Source: Macquaria australasica (lineage: Eukaryota > Chordata > Actinopteri > Centrarchiformes > Percichthyidae). Taken from it: DNA of 64,000 nucleotides. Below are positions 11,441 to 54,811 of this stretch, one piece after another. Under the pieces are notes generated by a model. The model saw nothing but the letters and a program-made list of their open reading frames with translations, was not told the DNA's origin and did no database searches. The stretch is taken from positions 248,001 through 312,000 of the forward strand of contig SEMN01000318.1 of assembly GCA_005408345.1 (NCBI GenBank), written 5' to 3'. Position 1 is the stretch's first letter. Every line of letters begins with the position of its first letter. The position numbers and the translations under genes are program-made.

Positions 11441-14400
11441 CTCTTTTTGTAATTTGTCTCTGTAGAGAAATAGCCATAGCATCTACATGAGACTGCTGCA
11501 CAGTGCATATCTAGGCTACAGTAAAGCTACATTAAAATGAGTAAAGTAATTTAAACATTTGATAGCTCTGCCATTTAGGCATGTTTGTTGGGCTATGTGG
11601 AAGAGGTTAAAGAAAGGAAGTTGCTAGTGTAAATATTATGATTGTGGTCATTGTATGAATTTTAAAAGCCCAATATGCATTTATGACACAGTAAGACTGG
11701 AGCTTTTTCTCATAAAAAAAGTTTCTTTCAGGACAGAGATTGTTCTTCAGGACGAAAATATGAAGAGAAAGAAAAGCTACCTTTCCACAGTTAATGCAGT
11801 TAAACATTCCACTTTTTTCAGGGTGTAGATTGATGAATGTAAAGGTTTTTTTCCCCAACAGTCCCACTAAATGTCAAAAGGATCACTCCTGACATGATTT
11901 TGCTTTCAAAGAGGTTTATTGAAAGATATATTTTGAAATTTTATAAAGTTCAATCATTGATAATGCTAACACACAATCAGAATCTGGAGCTTCACCATTT
12001 TCCCCTCTAACTTTCTTCAGCATTTGATATGGATAATGTATGATGAGCTTCTAGAAGCACTCCATTGCCCATTATTATAAATCTATGATTAACTCAATAT
12101 TCCAGGAGTATACACTATTAAAAAGATGAGCTATTTTCAAAACATTTGTGAGAGTTCAAACTCAGCAAAATGTGTTAAAAATAAGTGATTGCTAATAGAT
12201 TTTTAACACCCCATGCGCTGAAAAGAAAGTAAGATGTGATTTCAAAACTGCACTCAGATGTGTTGATAATAGTCATTCTTCAGAGTGTAGCTCGTCCCAG
12301 CTGGGCAAAAGCAGGATTTGTAATATTTTAGGTGAACTTGATTTAACTTTCCAGGTAAGAGTGGAAACACAGCCCAGCTAAGGTAAATCAAGCGCTCCTT
12401 GATATTTGGAAACAGTTCAGGACTGCCACACATGCATCACTCTGTTACAGTGGTTTGCATCCAAAGATACAAATATATATTATTATATTGTATCATCTAG
12501 GATCACTATATTTGCAGCTATTCAGCACCCCTCTCTTCCATAACCTGGAAGTAGTATGTATATATATGTATATATATAAATGTGACTCTCCCATAACCTG
12601 GAAGAATTCAGTGTTTCACTCTACACAGTTTGCAAGCATACAGCAAAAACCAGCTGCTTTGCACATCAAACCTTTTCATTGCTAGATGATTTTCAGTGCA
12701 GCATGCAAGTAAAAATGTGCACAATATTAAAAGTCTTTAGCTTCATCATCCTAATCACCCGCATCATCATCATCATCGCCATATCCATTTTTACCATGGA
12801 CAGCTTTATCCATGTCTTTTTTTCAATAAGGTGATTATGTCAATAAGAAATTAGAGCAGACTTTATTAAGTATATTTTCCTCTATAGTATTCTGCATTTC
12901 AAAGCATGCCAAAGATTTTTTTCAGTTTCTGCATAGTGCTGGCTATACGAGTGCCAAAGAGTTGGATTCCTTTACAAGTTGTAGAAGTTGGTATGTACAG
13001 ACAAGGAATAACAGAGCAGATCCAGTGTTGTGTAAACGGTACCAAACCCCCCGCCCCAAAGTGCTCAAAATATCTACAATACAGGACCCAAATCCGTCAG
13101 AACTCATAGAAAGTTGAACAGAGCTGAAAAAAGCTTTTCAGTATGGAAGAGCCATTAAGGAAGGGTGTGTGTGTGTGTGTGCAGGAGTGACTGTAAGCTG
13201 AGTTTTATTGTCTGTATGTGAACAACACTCTAACCTTTAAACACCCCCCTCCCCCACAAACACACCCATTCCCCAGTCCCCCATGGATTTTCTTTCAAAG
13301 TGCACCCTACTGTTATAATATGCAGTATGCATTACATAAATTTATTCTCTAGCATTGAATATTCCACTAAAGTCTAGCGTCACACACAAAGTCAAATGAC
13401 AAGAGTCAACAACAACCACATTCTAGTTTTGAGGTCATAGTTCTGAATGTAAAGACGCAGTTCAGGCCACTAGGTGACTGTTATTGGACACTAGCAACAC
13501 TCTCGCTACAGTATGTGTGATGGTGTGGACAGCCCACTACTGACCAAAATCAGTACTTGCACTGCACTGTAAAAAAACAGAGTCAATGGTAAATAACTTC
13601 ATGGACTTCACTGGGTATTTACTGGATATATGTAGTCTAAGATTGATTTGTTATCCTGGTGACTGCAGGCAGGGACTGCTGGTGATGGGTGTGTCAGCAA
13701 AGTAAAACAAATAAAACACAACAAGCAGATACGGTTCAGTAGTAAGAAGAACTCAGTAGATTTGGTCAATGTCAGCTTATCAGCTTTGGACATCCATGCA
13801 TTCGCTCACATTACACTGCTGAAAAAAGGGATTCTAGCAACTTTGCAACAAGCTCTAATACAACACTAGCTAGAATCACCTTTTAAAAACCACCCCCAGC
13901 TTTACAATAATTCTCTGGGTTCACATTTTCCAAACCATCCTAATCACATACCAACAATTCTTTTTAAGTCACTGTAAAAATATCCTTGATTGAACTTTAA
14001 AATCACAGATTATCCAGGTGCATTGACAACTTCTATTTAAGTCAAACTTTCAGCCAAAATTCTTTTTTTTTTACTTCCAGAACTGAATTGCAAGTGAGTT
14101 TAAAATGTCACCCATGATCATTTGTTACAGCATTGACTTGCTTTAGTTTGATACTAAAGTTACAAAGCGTGACATCAGCTGCATACATACAGGTAAACAG
14201 GTAAAACAGACCACATGCACAAAGTGTATTGAATGTGGCTTTGTGGTCATTTAGGAATTGATCAGTTTAGAATTATTAATAATTGTGTGTACTGCTCATC
14301 AAGCACTTATACCCATAAATATTAAATAAATATTGAGAATGGTTGCATAAGCGTAAATTTCAGGATTATCAATGAAAGAACACAAGAACATGGGGAGTGA

Positions 14401-16170
14401 CATGTTTACACAGAAAGCGTCCACTTGATCCACCAAATGACCTGTTCATTAACCTAAGTGATAAATCATAGTGGGTACAATCCACAGACAAACAAAAGTA
14501 ATCCTACAACAATAAATAAATACAATAGCTTACTCCAGCAAGCAGCAAAATACAATTTTCACAATTCTGCATTAAAGGGCAATTCCACCAGTGTTAAGGT
14601 TTAGGATGTTATTCTGTAAATGTCACATTCCTCAAATTCTTCTTTCCTTCCTTCTGATTGGTTTTACTGATTTGAGCTCTGAGACAAAAGAAAATGAACC
14701 CTCTAACATTAATGACATGTTCCTGAGTCTTTATTAAACATCTGCACTGTTTAAGAAATAAAGTGATAAAAATTAACAGATGCGATTAAGCTGCTACAAG
14801 TCTTTAAACTGTTTAAAGGACTAATGCACTTCAACAGGCTTTCCCTTCTCTGTTATGACTCTTTATTGTGTGGTACAGGAAAGGATCTGTCTGCATAATT
14901 TTGTATCAGGGAAGACAATTTGAAGATGTCAGGTTTTAGTTTCCCTTCATCTTGGCAACTCAAAAGTAAAACTGATAAAACTGGAACATATTTCAGAAAT
15001 TGACACTTATGGAGAAAAACAACCTCAGATTATTTCAGTTAAGATCCACTATAAGGGGGTACCATTGCACCTGCTCTTATTATTTTGTACATCTCTGCCT
15101 GCCCTGAGGTATCTGGGTAAACTCCAGACTCCACCCTTACACTGTCTTAACAGTGGCACACTACATTTTGTTAATTTCCATCACCAGCTTTTGAAATGTA
15201 TCACCTTATCATAAATCCTGGGGAAAATTTACATTGCTATTTATCCCTTTCATAAATAATGGTTAGTGAAATTTTAAAGGGGAAGTGTATATGTTCTCTC
15301 CAAATGCATGTGATGGACATGCACTTTGCCAAGTGTTAAACTTTTGACTGTTAGATGATTTATTTTCAAACATTAGATCAAAACATATACTTAACAGTAA
15401 TTCCTAGTATGCAAGAATACATTCCTCTTAATACCATGTAATTAAAAAGGAACCAACCTTCAGCACAATTTTATGTTCTTCATCCTGCTCACTGACCACC
15501 TACAGTATGACTGAAGTCAAAAGAACAGTTATAAACAACGGAAATTGTATCGTTCACTATTAAATTGCCATTTTCTTGACAAGCCGAATTTATCTGGTGG
15601 CTGGATAGGTGATGTACTGCTTTGTCTTCCACTGTAGTGGTATAATATAATGTAGGAAGGTGTAAGATGGAGGCCTGGACCAAATATGTTTTTAGTTCAA
15701 GTTTACTTCAAGTTTACTTCTACACCTTTTACCTTCCCTTGTTCTTATAAACTGGTGTTATTTGTTGGGTACTGTGGTGGAAGGCGGTCTACAGTATCAG
15801 TATTAGTATCATACAGCATAGCAGTACAATCTCACTGCACTAAGCCAAATTAAAACTTTTTTAGCTTTAATGACAAACGATTAGTGCATGTTTTTTGCTG
15901 CAGTTCTTATTTTACTATACAAATAAAGTGGTGGTGTGGTGAAGTAATCACCATTTGTGCATCTTCATACCTCAGAAAATCCATGTTAGTATGTTGGTGG
16001 CCTGCTAACATGACATGACAAGGAACAGATGTGTATCTGAGGTCTTCAAAATGGGAAGTAATGAGCTTAAGTTAAAACGTAATATAAAGTATTCCCAGAA
16101 ACAGTGGTGCTAAAGTACAATTTCTTGGATGACTTGTATAACCTCCTAAGTATTTTAAAACCTACATTGT
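11441..16170. other. Long unassigned region downstream of the kcnh gene
   Basis: Apart from a short (GT)n at 13163-13181 and small AT-rich runs, I recognise no exon, repeat or RNA gene in about 4.7 kb. Part of it may be regulatory sequence of the channel gene. Confidence 0.45.
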
Positions 16171-16178
16171 AAAGGGTT

Positions 16179-16219
16179 TTTATTTGTGCTGTCTAGATTC
16201 AAAACATAAACACTTTATT
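16179..16219 (-). terminator. Candidate polyadenylation signals of the kcnh gene
   Basis: Two AATAAA hexamers on the minus strand (complements at 16214-16219 and 16179-16184) lie about 1.5 kb past the stop codon. Between them and the stop I saw no other canonical hexamer. This is only motif evidence; the true 3' end may differ. Confidence 0.25.
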
Positions 16220-17705
16220 TGCCTGCTTAAATAAGCCATTAAAATCAGTTTGGGGCAAAAAAAACCAAAACAATTTGTCCTAAACATTAGAATCAAGTGA
16301 CCCTCTACAGTATGTGGAAGCAAAGATACTATACGCCATGCTCTGCAGACTGAACGACTAAAATAAAAACAGGACAAACACACACAAATAGCTTTGACCT
16401 GAACTTATCATGCACATAATAAAATTAAAGCACACTCACTCATCTCTTCTTGCCAGTGTTTGCATATTGTACCGTACATAGAATAAGGACGCATTCGGCT
16501 GGTCATTGTAAGCTGGCCAACTTGTATATTTATGTATCACATGAAAAACACATATGAATAAGGTAAAAGCATTCTGGGTGCTTGCTCAGGTGAAAAAAAA
16601 AATGAGGAATGGAATCTGAGGTAGCAAATTCAACTATGATAAACTAGAATCACTCAACTTGTTTTTTCCTTTATGCATGTGCTTTGATTTTTTGAAATCA
16701 AAGCAGGCCAGTGTCATGTCACTACTGACTTCATCACTTTATAGTGTTTGATAATAAAACACAACTCTGTTTTTCTATAAGGTAACAACACATAGCTGAT
16801 GAAATTAGTAAACTGGGATTTCCTGCTTGTTTAAATATTTATAGTTAGCGACACTGCCTAAGTATGCCATATGTTCTTCACTCACTAGCAAATCTGTACA
16901 ATGTTTATGATAGGGCAGCTGATATGTTCATCAAGAAAATTCATGGCTTTAACCCTCCAGTTCCCACCCCTGAGGTGCAAACCAGCCAATCCAGTGTGCT
17001 CTTGGGAAGGGGGGAGTGTCAGGAACCAATAACAGAACGGGTTTCCTGTTAAGCCAACTAACACTACAATTTACCAACCAGTATGTGAGTTTATCGGAAG
17101 CGCCATGGACATATAGAATAAAATAATCATTATATCAATAGGATTTTTAGTGCAAGACATAAATGGCTACTTGTTTTGTGATTATTCTGTCCGTTATTGT
17201 CTTTTCTTTTTCTTGTCAGTCATTAAACACTGGATACAGCAGTAAAGGGATCTTCTACTGGTTAGCAGTAATTTATGTGTGTGTGAAGATGTGGCATCCT
17301 TAGCAGGTGACTGAGAGGTCCAGACCAGATCAGCCTTGGATGACCTGGACTGCATTAATTAAGAGGCTCTGTTTGTGGTTTTGGTTAAAGGTTGTACTGT
17401 AGTAGAGTTCAGAAAACTCCAGATGTTTCGGGGGTGGACGGTGGACAGAGAGAGACCTCAACCCTTTCCTTGATCCCCATCTGGCTTCACCCTATGTGTC
17501 CTTGGGTGAAATTTCAACAATGAAGATACAGTAGCTGGGTGCCCTGTGGGGTTTTGGTGGCAGGTACCAAAGTGAATACCTCATGCCTCATGACATTCAA
17601 AGTGTCATGAGGAACGATGGAAACAGGAGGAACTGCTGGATAAAACATCACTCTCGTTTTCTCTCCCTCTATTCCATCCAACTCTCCTCCCCCTTTATCT
17701 CTTCC

Positions 17706-47605
<29,900 letters not shown>

Positions 47606-47635
47606 CTGGGTAGAGAAAGGGGAACAGAGGGCCAA

Positions 47636-48330
47636 TCAGACATTGAATAATAGGAGATAGAGAAGGAGGGAAGGCAAGTGAAAAGGCAAAAGAAGAGGGA
47701 AGAAAGCAGGAAGGTGGAGAGAAAATGTCGAGAAGGAAGGAAAAATTACAGAAAAGGGGAGGAGAGAAGGGAAAAATAGACTTGATTAACATGAGACTGT
47801 GTACATGAAGTGGTAGTGTGATGGAAAATAAGTTGACAAACATGCAAACTGTGCATACACACACGCACACACTTGCACACAACCTGAGTGCATATAGCAG
47901 CTTCATGAAATATACATCGACTTCCATGACGTGTGCTGTGCTTACACAGTGGCAACAACAACAACAACAACCGCATTTTGCAATTACAGCGATAGAGCCA
48001 GTGTCCACTGAAGATGATGAGGATTGTTCTGAAGGCACTGACCCTCCCAGGCAGCCTGTTTCCCACACACACATACAGACAGATGTTCTAGATATGCAAA
48101 TGCAAAATAATGCATAGATGTAGGCACATACAAACACATATGTACACACACACACTTTGCCGTTATGATTCCAGTCACATCATCTATTTCTCTGTACCAA
48201 TGGCTCTGACACAAGGACTTTGACTCAAAAGTGACAAATGACAAGGAACGGCATATAACCATATTCCAAACAAATATATACAAAAAAATACACACACACA
48301 CACACACACACAGATCATTTTCCTCCATCT
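47636..48330. repeat. Purine-rich then CA-rich intron sequence
   Basis: 47636-47770 is mostly G and A. 47850-48360 has several CA-rich runs, including (CA)n at 48290-48310. Frames seen there are low-complexity and not coding. Confidence 0.6.
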
Positions 48331-49019
48331 TCTGCCTCACACACAAAAACACACACCAGGAACGAAATCTTGGGTATTATGAAGCTATTCTAAGTAGCTT
48401 TACTTGCAGTAATGTATTCCACTGTCTGCACTGCACTCGCCCTGGATGAGAGCAGGAATGAATCAGTATGAAGAGGCATTAGCACAGCCTGCCTTGTGTC
48501 TCTGCTTAAGAGAATCACACAGTGAACTGCAGAAGCTTGGCTGTTGTGCTGAATGCAAGGGCATAAAAAATACTGACCATTAAAATGCAAGTGATAGATC
48601 CAGAAGTGAGTTTTGACTTACTTTCACTGGTACTGTGCCACACAAACAGTGTGTGGATGTATGCACCCATAAAAAAGTGGAATAACTGAATGGAGAAATT
48701 CTTTAAAACTAAGGCAGCTTATTGTGGACAATATTGTTATTGCCATGTTGTCACTTGAATCAAAACATGAGGGATACCTTACAATATAATGCAATCCAAT
48801 ACAACAAAAAAATCTGTGGCCTAGAGTTGAATCATCCTCTCAGACACAGTCTCTAAAAAAAGAACATTATAAATTTTACAAAGATAGTATGCAATTTACA
48901 ATACAGTCATTATTGTATTAGAAAAGTTACACATTTCTATCGTGTTATTAGGTATTACAGCCGTTTTATGCATAACCCCTCAGTTCAAAGGAACAAAATG
49001 GAATTGGAATAGACAATAC

Positions 49020-49400
49020 ATTTTAAAATAAAGCAGCTTTTTCATATTTGGCTGCAGATCCTTTGCAGTCAATGACTGTCTGAAGTCTGTGACCCACAGA
49101 CACTTTGTGTATGCTGGTGATTCTCTGCCTGGCTTGTAGGTACTACAACCAACATCACTTTGTGTTTGTTTTGTGGCTTCTTTGCCTTCGGCCTGTTCTT
49201 CAGAAGTGACATTGTTTTTTCAGCTGGATTAAGTTTAGGTTACTGACTGTTTGGCCATAAGAAAACTGCTTGGTTGCCTTGTCTGTATGTCAAGAATCGG
49301 TATCCAGGAGTGCCGTAAAACTGGGGAGGTCTTACACTGTTCACCAAAATATGGATGTAAATACCCCCAAACACCCATAACGCTCCAGATCAGGACTTTA
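49020..49400 (-). mobile_element. Degenerate Tc1/mariner fragment
   Basis: The stretch CAGATCCTTTGCAGTCAATG, ACTGTCTGAAGTCTG and, later, GAAAACTGCTTGGTTGCCTT resembles the antisense of a fish Tc1-like transposase gene. It is too decayed to give an open frame. Confidence 0.45.
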
Positions 49401-50600
49401 AAATCTTAAATCCAATGCTTGGGTACAGAGCCACTGTACATATTGTATAGGTTCGTATTGTAATGCCAGGTGTTGATATTATATTGTCAGGCCACTCACT
49501 GGACAGTTACTCTCTAAGTCACTCTTAAGACCGTAATACATTTCATCACAAAAATCCAGCACCAGACACATTTGTATGCAGGTAGAGTTGACCTATTTGG
49601 CCTGGGAGGCAGTGACAAATACAGCAGACTGACAGAGTTCCAGCATAATCTCCAGAGAGGGGACAGAGTGTGCGCAGTGTGTATCAGTCAAATAAAAACA
49701 AGTATCATACATATAAGTAGAATAAAACATATCAGAAGCTATAATAAACAAGGTAAAACAATAAAAGAAAGTCTTGTTTTGTGATTCAGATATTATACTG
49801 AGTCCTGTATTCCCAGTTGGCACACTTCCTTCACCTCCTCTTACCTGTGTGTTTATTTCTCCATTTAGCTTTCATTACTCTTTACTCCACTTTCTCTTGT
49901 TCCTCCCCTTAACCTGCTAAATCTCTCTTCTTTTCTAATTTCATGTTTTCTTCCAGCAATCCTTGCTCCACCTTTCCACCTCCTCTTCTTCCACACAGCC
50001 AGCAGCCCAGTCACTTTTCATTCATCCTGTTACCTATTACCATTCATCCTGCCTCCTGTCTCATCTTCCTTTCTTCTCCTGCTTGAATAGATTGTTTTTC
50101 ATCCCTTTCGACTATCTCTCTCTTCTTCTTTGACTCTCAGTCGCCCTTCCTCCCTAATTCTTTTATACTTCCTTTTCTGGCTCCCACTTTCATTATGACT
50201 CTCTCTATTCCATTATCCATCTCTTCTTCACCTACTGTGGCTCAATGGCAGACTTTATTTATGTATTTATGATTAAACCATCCATGAGGATCTGATATCC
50301 CTCATTCTCTTTGTACTTCCTCAGAAGTTGTCCTTATATCTACCAAAATTTGTCAAGATAACGTATTTCAGTGGATATCCTCTCTGTAATTGAGGCAGCT
50401 ATTTCATGTCTATGCCAGCTCTTCAAATTTCTGGAAATTTATGCATTTTTGTATTCCAAGTCTCTGCATACTGGGTCATAATGTGTATTTGTATTTTGAG
50501 TGTGACTGTGATTTTGGTGCTGTTCCCCTCCCTGCCTGAGGGTGGTGCTGTTCACCCTGTTCTGTGTTTTTTTCTAGTATGTTCAGTTCCAGGTGGTGAC
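49401..50600. other. Unassigned, with long T/C-rich stretch
   Basis: About 49825-50230 is strongly pyrimidine-rich on the plus strand. No exon or known element recognised. Confidence 0.45.
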
Positions 50601-50639
50601 TGGTGATTGGACGGGAGGCTGATGGCGCCTATCTTAAAA

Positions 50640-53059
50640 TGGCATCCGCCCAGGCTGGCTGCCTGGCTGACCGTGCCGTGCTGAGCTGAGCTGTGTGTTT
50701 AGTGGACTTAAATCGTTGTCTTAGTGCTAATGTGTTTAGCTACTGTTCATATGTGAATACCTTTTAAAAAGAGCTGTCCGGGTACCTGTAGGGGAGAGAA
50801 GCCATTTTTGTTTCTACAGCTATTTTCTCCTGTTTATGTTAGGGAGTTAGGTAAGATCCCTGTATTTCTTTTCTGTTTCTTTGGATGAGGTAAGTTAGTT
50901 GGGTTTTGCATAGATTGTTTTGTTTATTATTTTGGCTGGGCTCTCCCTGCAGCCAACCTCAACTGGGAACAGCCAGGCCTGCCACCCTGCCTCCCTGCAT
51001 TGTTGGACCTGGTCCTGGTACTTGGTGGCTTTCCTCTCCAAGGCCTCTTCGCATCCGTCTTCCCACGTGACCATCAGCTCAATCAGGATGATCTTCTTCA
51101 CCTCCTCTGACCATATGACCATGTCAGGCCTCAGGGATGTTTGGACGACCTGGGAAATTTCTTTCCCAGGTCCACCCTCATCTCCCATGATTGTGCCTCC
51201 TGCAGCAGGCTCATTTGGTCTTCTTTGAGGAGGGTGGCTTCTCCCCTGCCCTGATGAACTGGATGGATGGGGCTGGTCTCGCATGGGTCTGATGTTTTTT
51301 CTGTCTTTCCTGCTCCACGATGTCCACCAGCACTCTGAAGACCTTATCGTGGCACCATCTGTTTCTCTCCTGGCTAAGTGCAGTCTTGCACCCCGCCAGT
51401 ATGTGCAGCAACGTGCCTCTCCCTGTGCAAAGCTTGCACAGTGGGTCCTCCCTCACTCCCCACCTATGCAGGTTTGTAGGCATTGGAAGAGTGTCGTACA
51501 CTGATCGTAGCAGGAATGATACACGAAAGGGCTCCAGTCTCCAGAGTTCAGGCCACGTGATCTTTTGCTTTGGCAGGTCCCACTTTGTCCAGGCTCCTTG
51601 TGACCCTAGTTCCACTGCCCTTGACCTATGTCTTTCCTCTTCCAGGTCTCGGACCTCAGCTTGGATCATGTCTCCCCTCTGTCTTGGGTCTGCTTTCTCC
51701 CATTGCTGGAAGTGGGTGGTTCCGAATCCTTGCCTCCCCATGCACGGGTTCCCGATGATGTCCTTCAGCTTCAGCGTGCTTTCTGCCTGGGCCAATGATG
51801 TGTCTGCAGCCCACTTGTGTCCTGATCTTGTGGTGACGCCTGCTCCTCTGACCTTTTTGTCGCTAGAGTTTCAGTACATCATCACAGCGCATGCATTTTG
51901 CCACCTTGAACTCTTCGACCACTGATGATAGGGGTAGCTGTAACTGACCAGACCTGATGTATAGCCCTACTGACATGAAGCTTGGTGGAATTCTGAGCTA
52001 CCGGCGGAGATGCTTGTTTACTGGCCTTTTGACTCCTTCCACTGTTGTCATAGGTACTTCATATATTGTCAGTAGGCACATAAGTCTTGGTAGCAGACCA
52101 TGCTTTCCTGGTAAGCCTGATCCCTCAATCCTTCTCAGCCATTCATCTGCCTGCCTCTCTGTGTTGGATACGTTGTTTCTGTCATTGAGAGAGGCTTCAT
52201 ACCATTTTTCTAGGCATTTTATTGGATTTTCCTCGATTGGTGGTATAATCTGTCTCTAGACTTGGAGCTGGAACTTGCTGGTCACTTTCCCATTTCTGAT
52301 CACCATGCTTCTTGACTTCCTTGGTTTGAACTTCATTGTTGCCCATTTTGTCACGTCGTCAAGTGTCTTCAGGACCTTGCTTGTACGTGGGATGAGGTTT
52401 TTATGGTTAGGTCGACCATAAAGGCTCTTTTTGGAGGTTGGCGGGTGCCTGATTCCATTATTGGCCCTCTGGATTCCTTCCCTGCCACTGTTATGAGCAG
52501 ATTCGTTCCCATGATAAACAAGATGGGGGAGATGGTGCAGCCCGTTACTATCCCCTTTTCCAGGTCCTGCCACTGGGTTGTAAAATTGGCAGTCTTGAAA
52601 CATAACTTGAATCCTCCAAAGTAGCTGTAGTAGTGACCATTCCCCTGATGTGGTGAGGAATATGGTAGTGTTCCATAGCTGCGTTGATGAGGTCATGAGG
52701 GATTGATCCATATGGATTGGTTCTTCACCATGTAGGTAGTCATCCTTTTGGCCAGAACAGAGAAGAAGATCTTGCCTTCGACGCTCAGGAGAGAAATGGT
52801 TCGGAACTGGCTAATCTTAGAGGAGTCCCTTTCCTTAGGTACAACCCCAGCCCTCTGCTTTTTTCCAGGATGATGGGATGATGCCTTTTGTCCATACCCT
52901 CTGCAAAAGTTTCCATAACCTGCATAGTAGCAACGGGCAACTCTTGTATACTTTATAAGGTATACCGCTTGGTCCTGGGGCAGATGCTGATCGGATTTTT
53001 TGTACAATGGCTTCTCTTCATGTCGGTTCACTGGTGTCAAACTCTTCCTCTGGAGTTTC
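50640..53059 (-). mobile_element. LINE with restriction-like endonuclease (R2/NeSL/Hero type), decayed
   Basis: The minus strand carries RT pieces at the 5' side (FRTISLLSVEGKIFFSVLAK; later MKFKPRKSRSMVIRNGKV), then TWPELWRLEPFRVSFLLRSV, a CCHC motif CKLCTGRGTLLHILAGC, and an endonuclease-like end with RPDMVIWSEEVKKIILIEL and WEDGCEEALERK, QAWLFPVEVGC. The CCHC followed by a (K/R)PD...E arrangement is the hallmark of RLE-type early-branching LINEs, which lack the APE domain. The RT is internally deleted near 52700, and the catalytic box reads FMVDL where DD is expected. It is 5' truncated at 53059. Confidence 0.72.
50895..51795 (-). pseudogene. C-terminal CCHC and RLE nuclease domain of the LINE
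   Basis: Two overlapping frames (51211-51795 and 50895-51284) together cover the thumb/linker region, the CX2CX7HX4C knuckle near 51400-51450 and the PD-(D/E)XK-type nuclease near 50950-51130. In intact relatives this nuclease nicks the target DNA to prime reverse transcription. A frame change near 51250 separates the two parts. Family assignment is by motif order only. Confidence 0.7.
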
Positions 53060-53414
53060 GAAAATGGCAGTCCTCCCATTCATTTGAATGTGGGTAGTGA
53101 GTTTAGCTTGTGGCAGTGGGGACTGCAGGGGATGCAGATAAAAAAAACGCAGCAGGCCCTGCTGCAAAAAGTTGAAACAGATTCAAGTTTTGGAGAAATG
53201 CATCCCGACGTCACGCTGCAGTGGCCAATCATGTAAACCTGGATCAGACCAGAAGACAGCTATGGGAAGAACCTTGTTTACCATGTAGCATTGCATCATT
53301 CTGCTATTTACCGCACAGCTGTGAAGATGGGAGAGAAATGGGCCATGTAGTGACACTCCCACACCGCCCTACACCAATAGCCGCAATGCCTGATTTGGTG
53401 TGAATTCAGCCTAA
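53060..53414. mobile_element. MITE copy 2, left part lost
   Basis: From GAAAATGGCAGTCCTCCCAT to the right end GCCTGATTTGGTGTGAATTC it follows copy 1 at 44619-45093 with substitutions and deletions. The left 40 or so bases are missing where the RLE-type LINE abuts. Confidence 0.8.
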
Positions 53415-53439
53415 GAGTCTACATCCATGCTAGTGGCTC

Positions 53440-54010
53440 TGTGAGGCTATACTTGGGCACAGATGTGATTATAAATGCTAATGTCATTATTCCAACATGC
53501 TCACACTGACAATGCCAACATGCCAACATCAGGTATAGTGTTTACCATGCTGAACATCTTAATTTAACACATTAGCATGCTAACATTTGCTAATTAGCAC
53601 AAAACACATGGTACATCTGAGGCTAATTAAATTATAATTGCAGGTATTTGGTCGTAAGCCAAAGTATTGGACAAATTGAAATGTTGACCTGATGATGGCG
53701 CTAGATGAAAAGTCAGAGGATCACCAAAGTTATTACAAATCATCCTGAGGGGAACATGAATGCACCAAATATCATGACAGTCCACTCAATAGTTGTTGAG
53801 ATATTTCACTTAAAACAACAATTGTCAACTTCATGGTGGAGGGGATCATCAAAGTCAGTAGGATTCGTCCTCTGGGGACCATGAATGTCTGGATACAATT
53901 TCATTGCAATCCATTAAATAGCTGTTGAGATATTTCAGTAGTGGGCCGACCGACAGACCGACATTGCCAGACTTAAAGTAATGTCACTAGCATGGCTGAA
54001 ATCCAAAGAG
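53440..54010. repeat. Common fish interspersed repeat with duplicated sub-blocks
   Basis: It contains GATGATGGCGCTAGATGAAA, GTTGTTGAGATATTTCA twice, GGGCCGACCGACAGACCGAC and CTAGCATGGCTGAAA. I recognise this pattern as an abundant unclassified repeat of percomorph fish. It has no coding frame. Confidence 0.65.
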
Positions 54011-54811
54011 ACTTATAATGGGAAGGGTTACAGGTTTCCCAAATAATTTAACTTTCACTTCATGTTAGTGTCTCACCCTAGCTGATCTAAATTTGCCCCT
54101 TCTATACCACATTACACTGGTTAAAACAGATCAGATACACTGCAGCATAACACACCTGGCCCTCTGAGGGCAGGAAAAAAGGTTTATGCATATGTGTGTT
54201 GGTGAGAAAGAGTGTTTGTATGTATTAACCTTTCATACCCAAGCTGACCCTGTCAGCCAGACAACCACCTACTCCAACCTCCTTAAACAACCTTAATTCT
54301 GAAGCAAATTTTATGTAATTTACCAAACATAACTTTGACCATCAGATTATCAAACAGATAGTTGGTAATTGGTAAAGCTCATCAATTTCTTGGGGTCTTC
54401 ATGCATCGGTAGTCCTTTGTCCACTAAATATCTGAGGGACTGATCAGTGTTAGCAGTGTGAGCAGACACAAACACTACTTGCAAACAAACGTGCACATCC
54501 ACCCACACAACCCTACAGTTCAGTCAAGTACCCCTCTCAGCTGTGCATCCCCTTCTGGAGTATCTTTGCAGGTTATTTTTAGCCATCTGTGTGAAACTAA
54601 AAAACATTGCCACGAGGACTGTTAAAAGTGCAGATGTCGAGACACATTTAAGTGCAGATAGGGCAGAGTTGTATTTGAGGACAGCACTGGAGGGAGAAGA
54701 CTTGGGGCAACTTGGGGGCAGTTTACAGAGCTCACCGCCTGTGCTATGAAGACGATAAGTTTTTCTCACTTCAACCAAACCAAGCATTTTCTTCCTGATG
54801 TCAGTCTACAG

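Noticed and set aside
16864..17052. Short frame downstream of the channel gene
   Set aside because: There is no family motif or splice signal, and it is expected by chance at this length.
50920..51925. Plus-strand frames of 100-200 codons
   Set aside because: They are antisense of the RLE-type LINE, whose minus-strand frames carry the conserved motifs.
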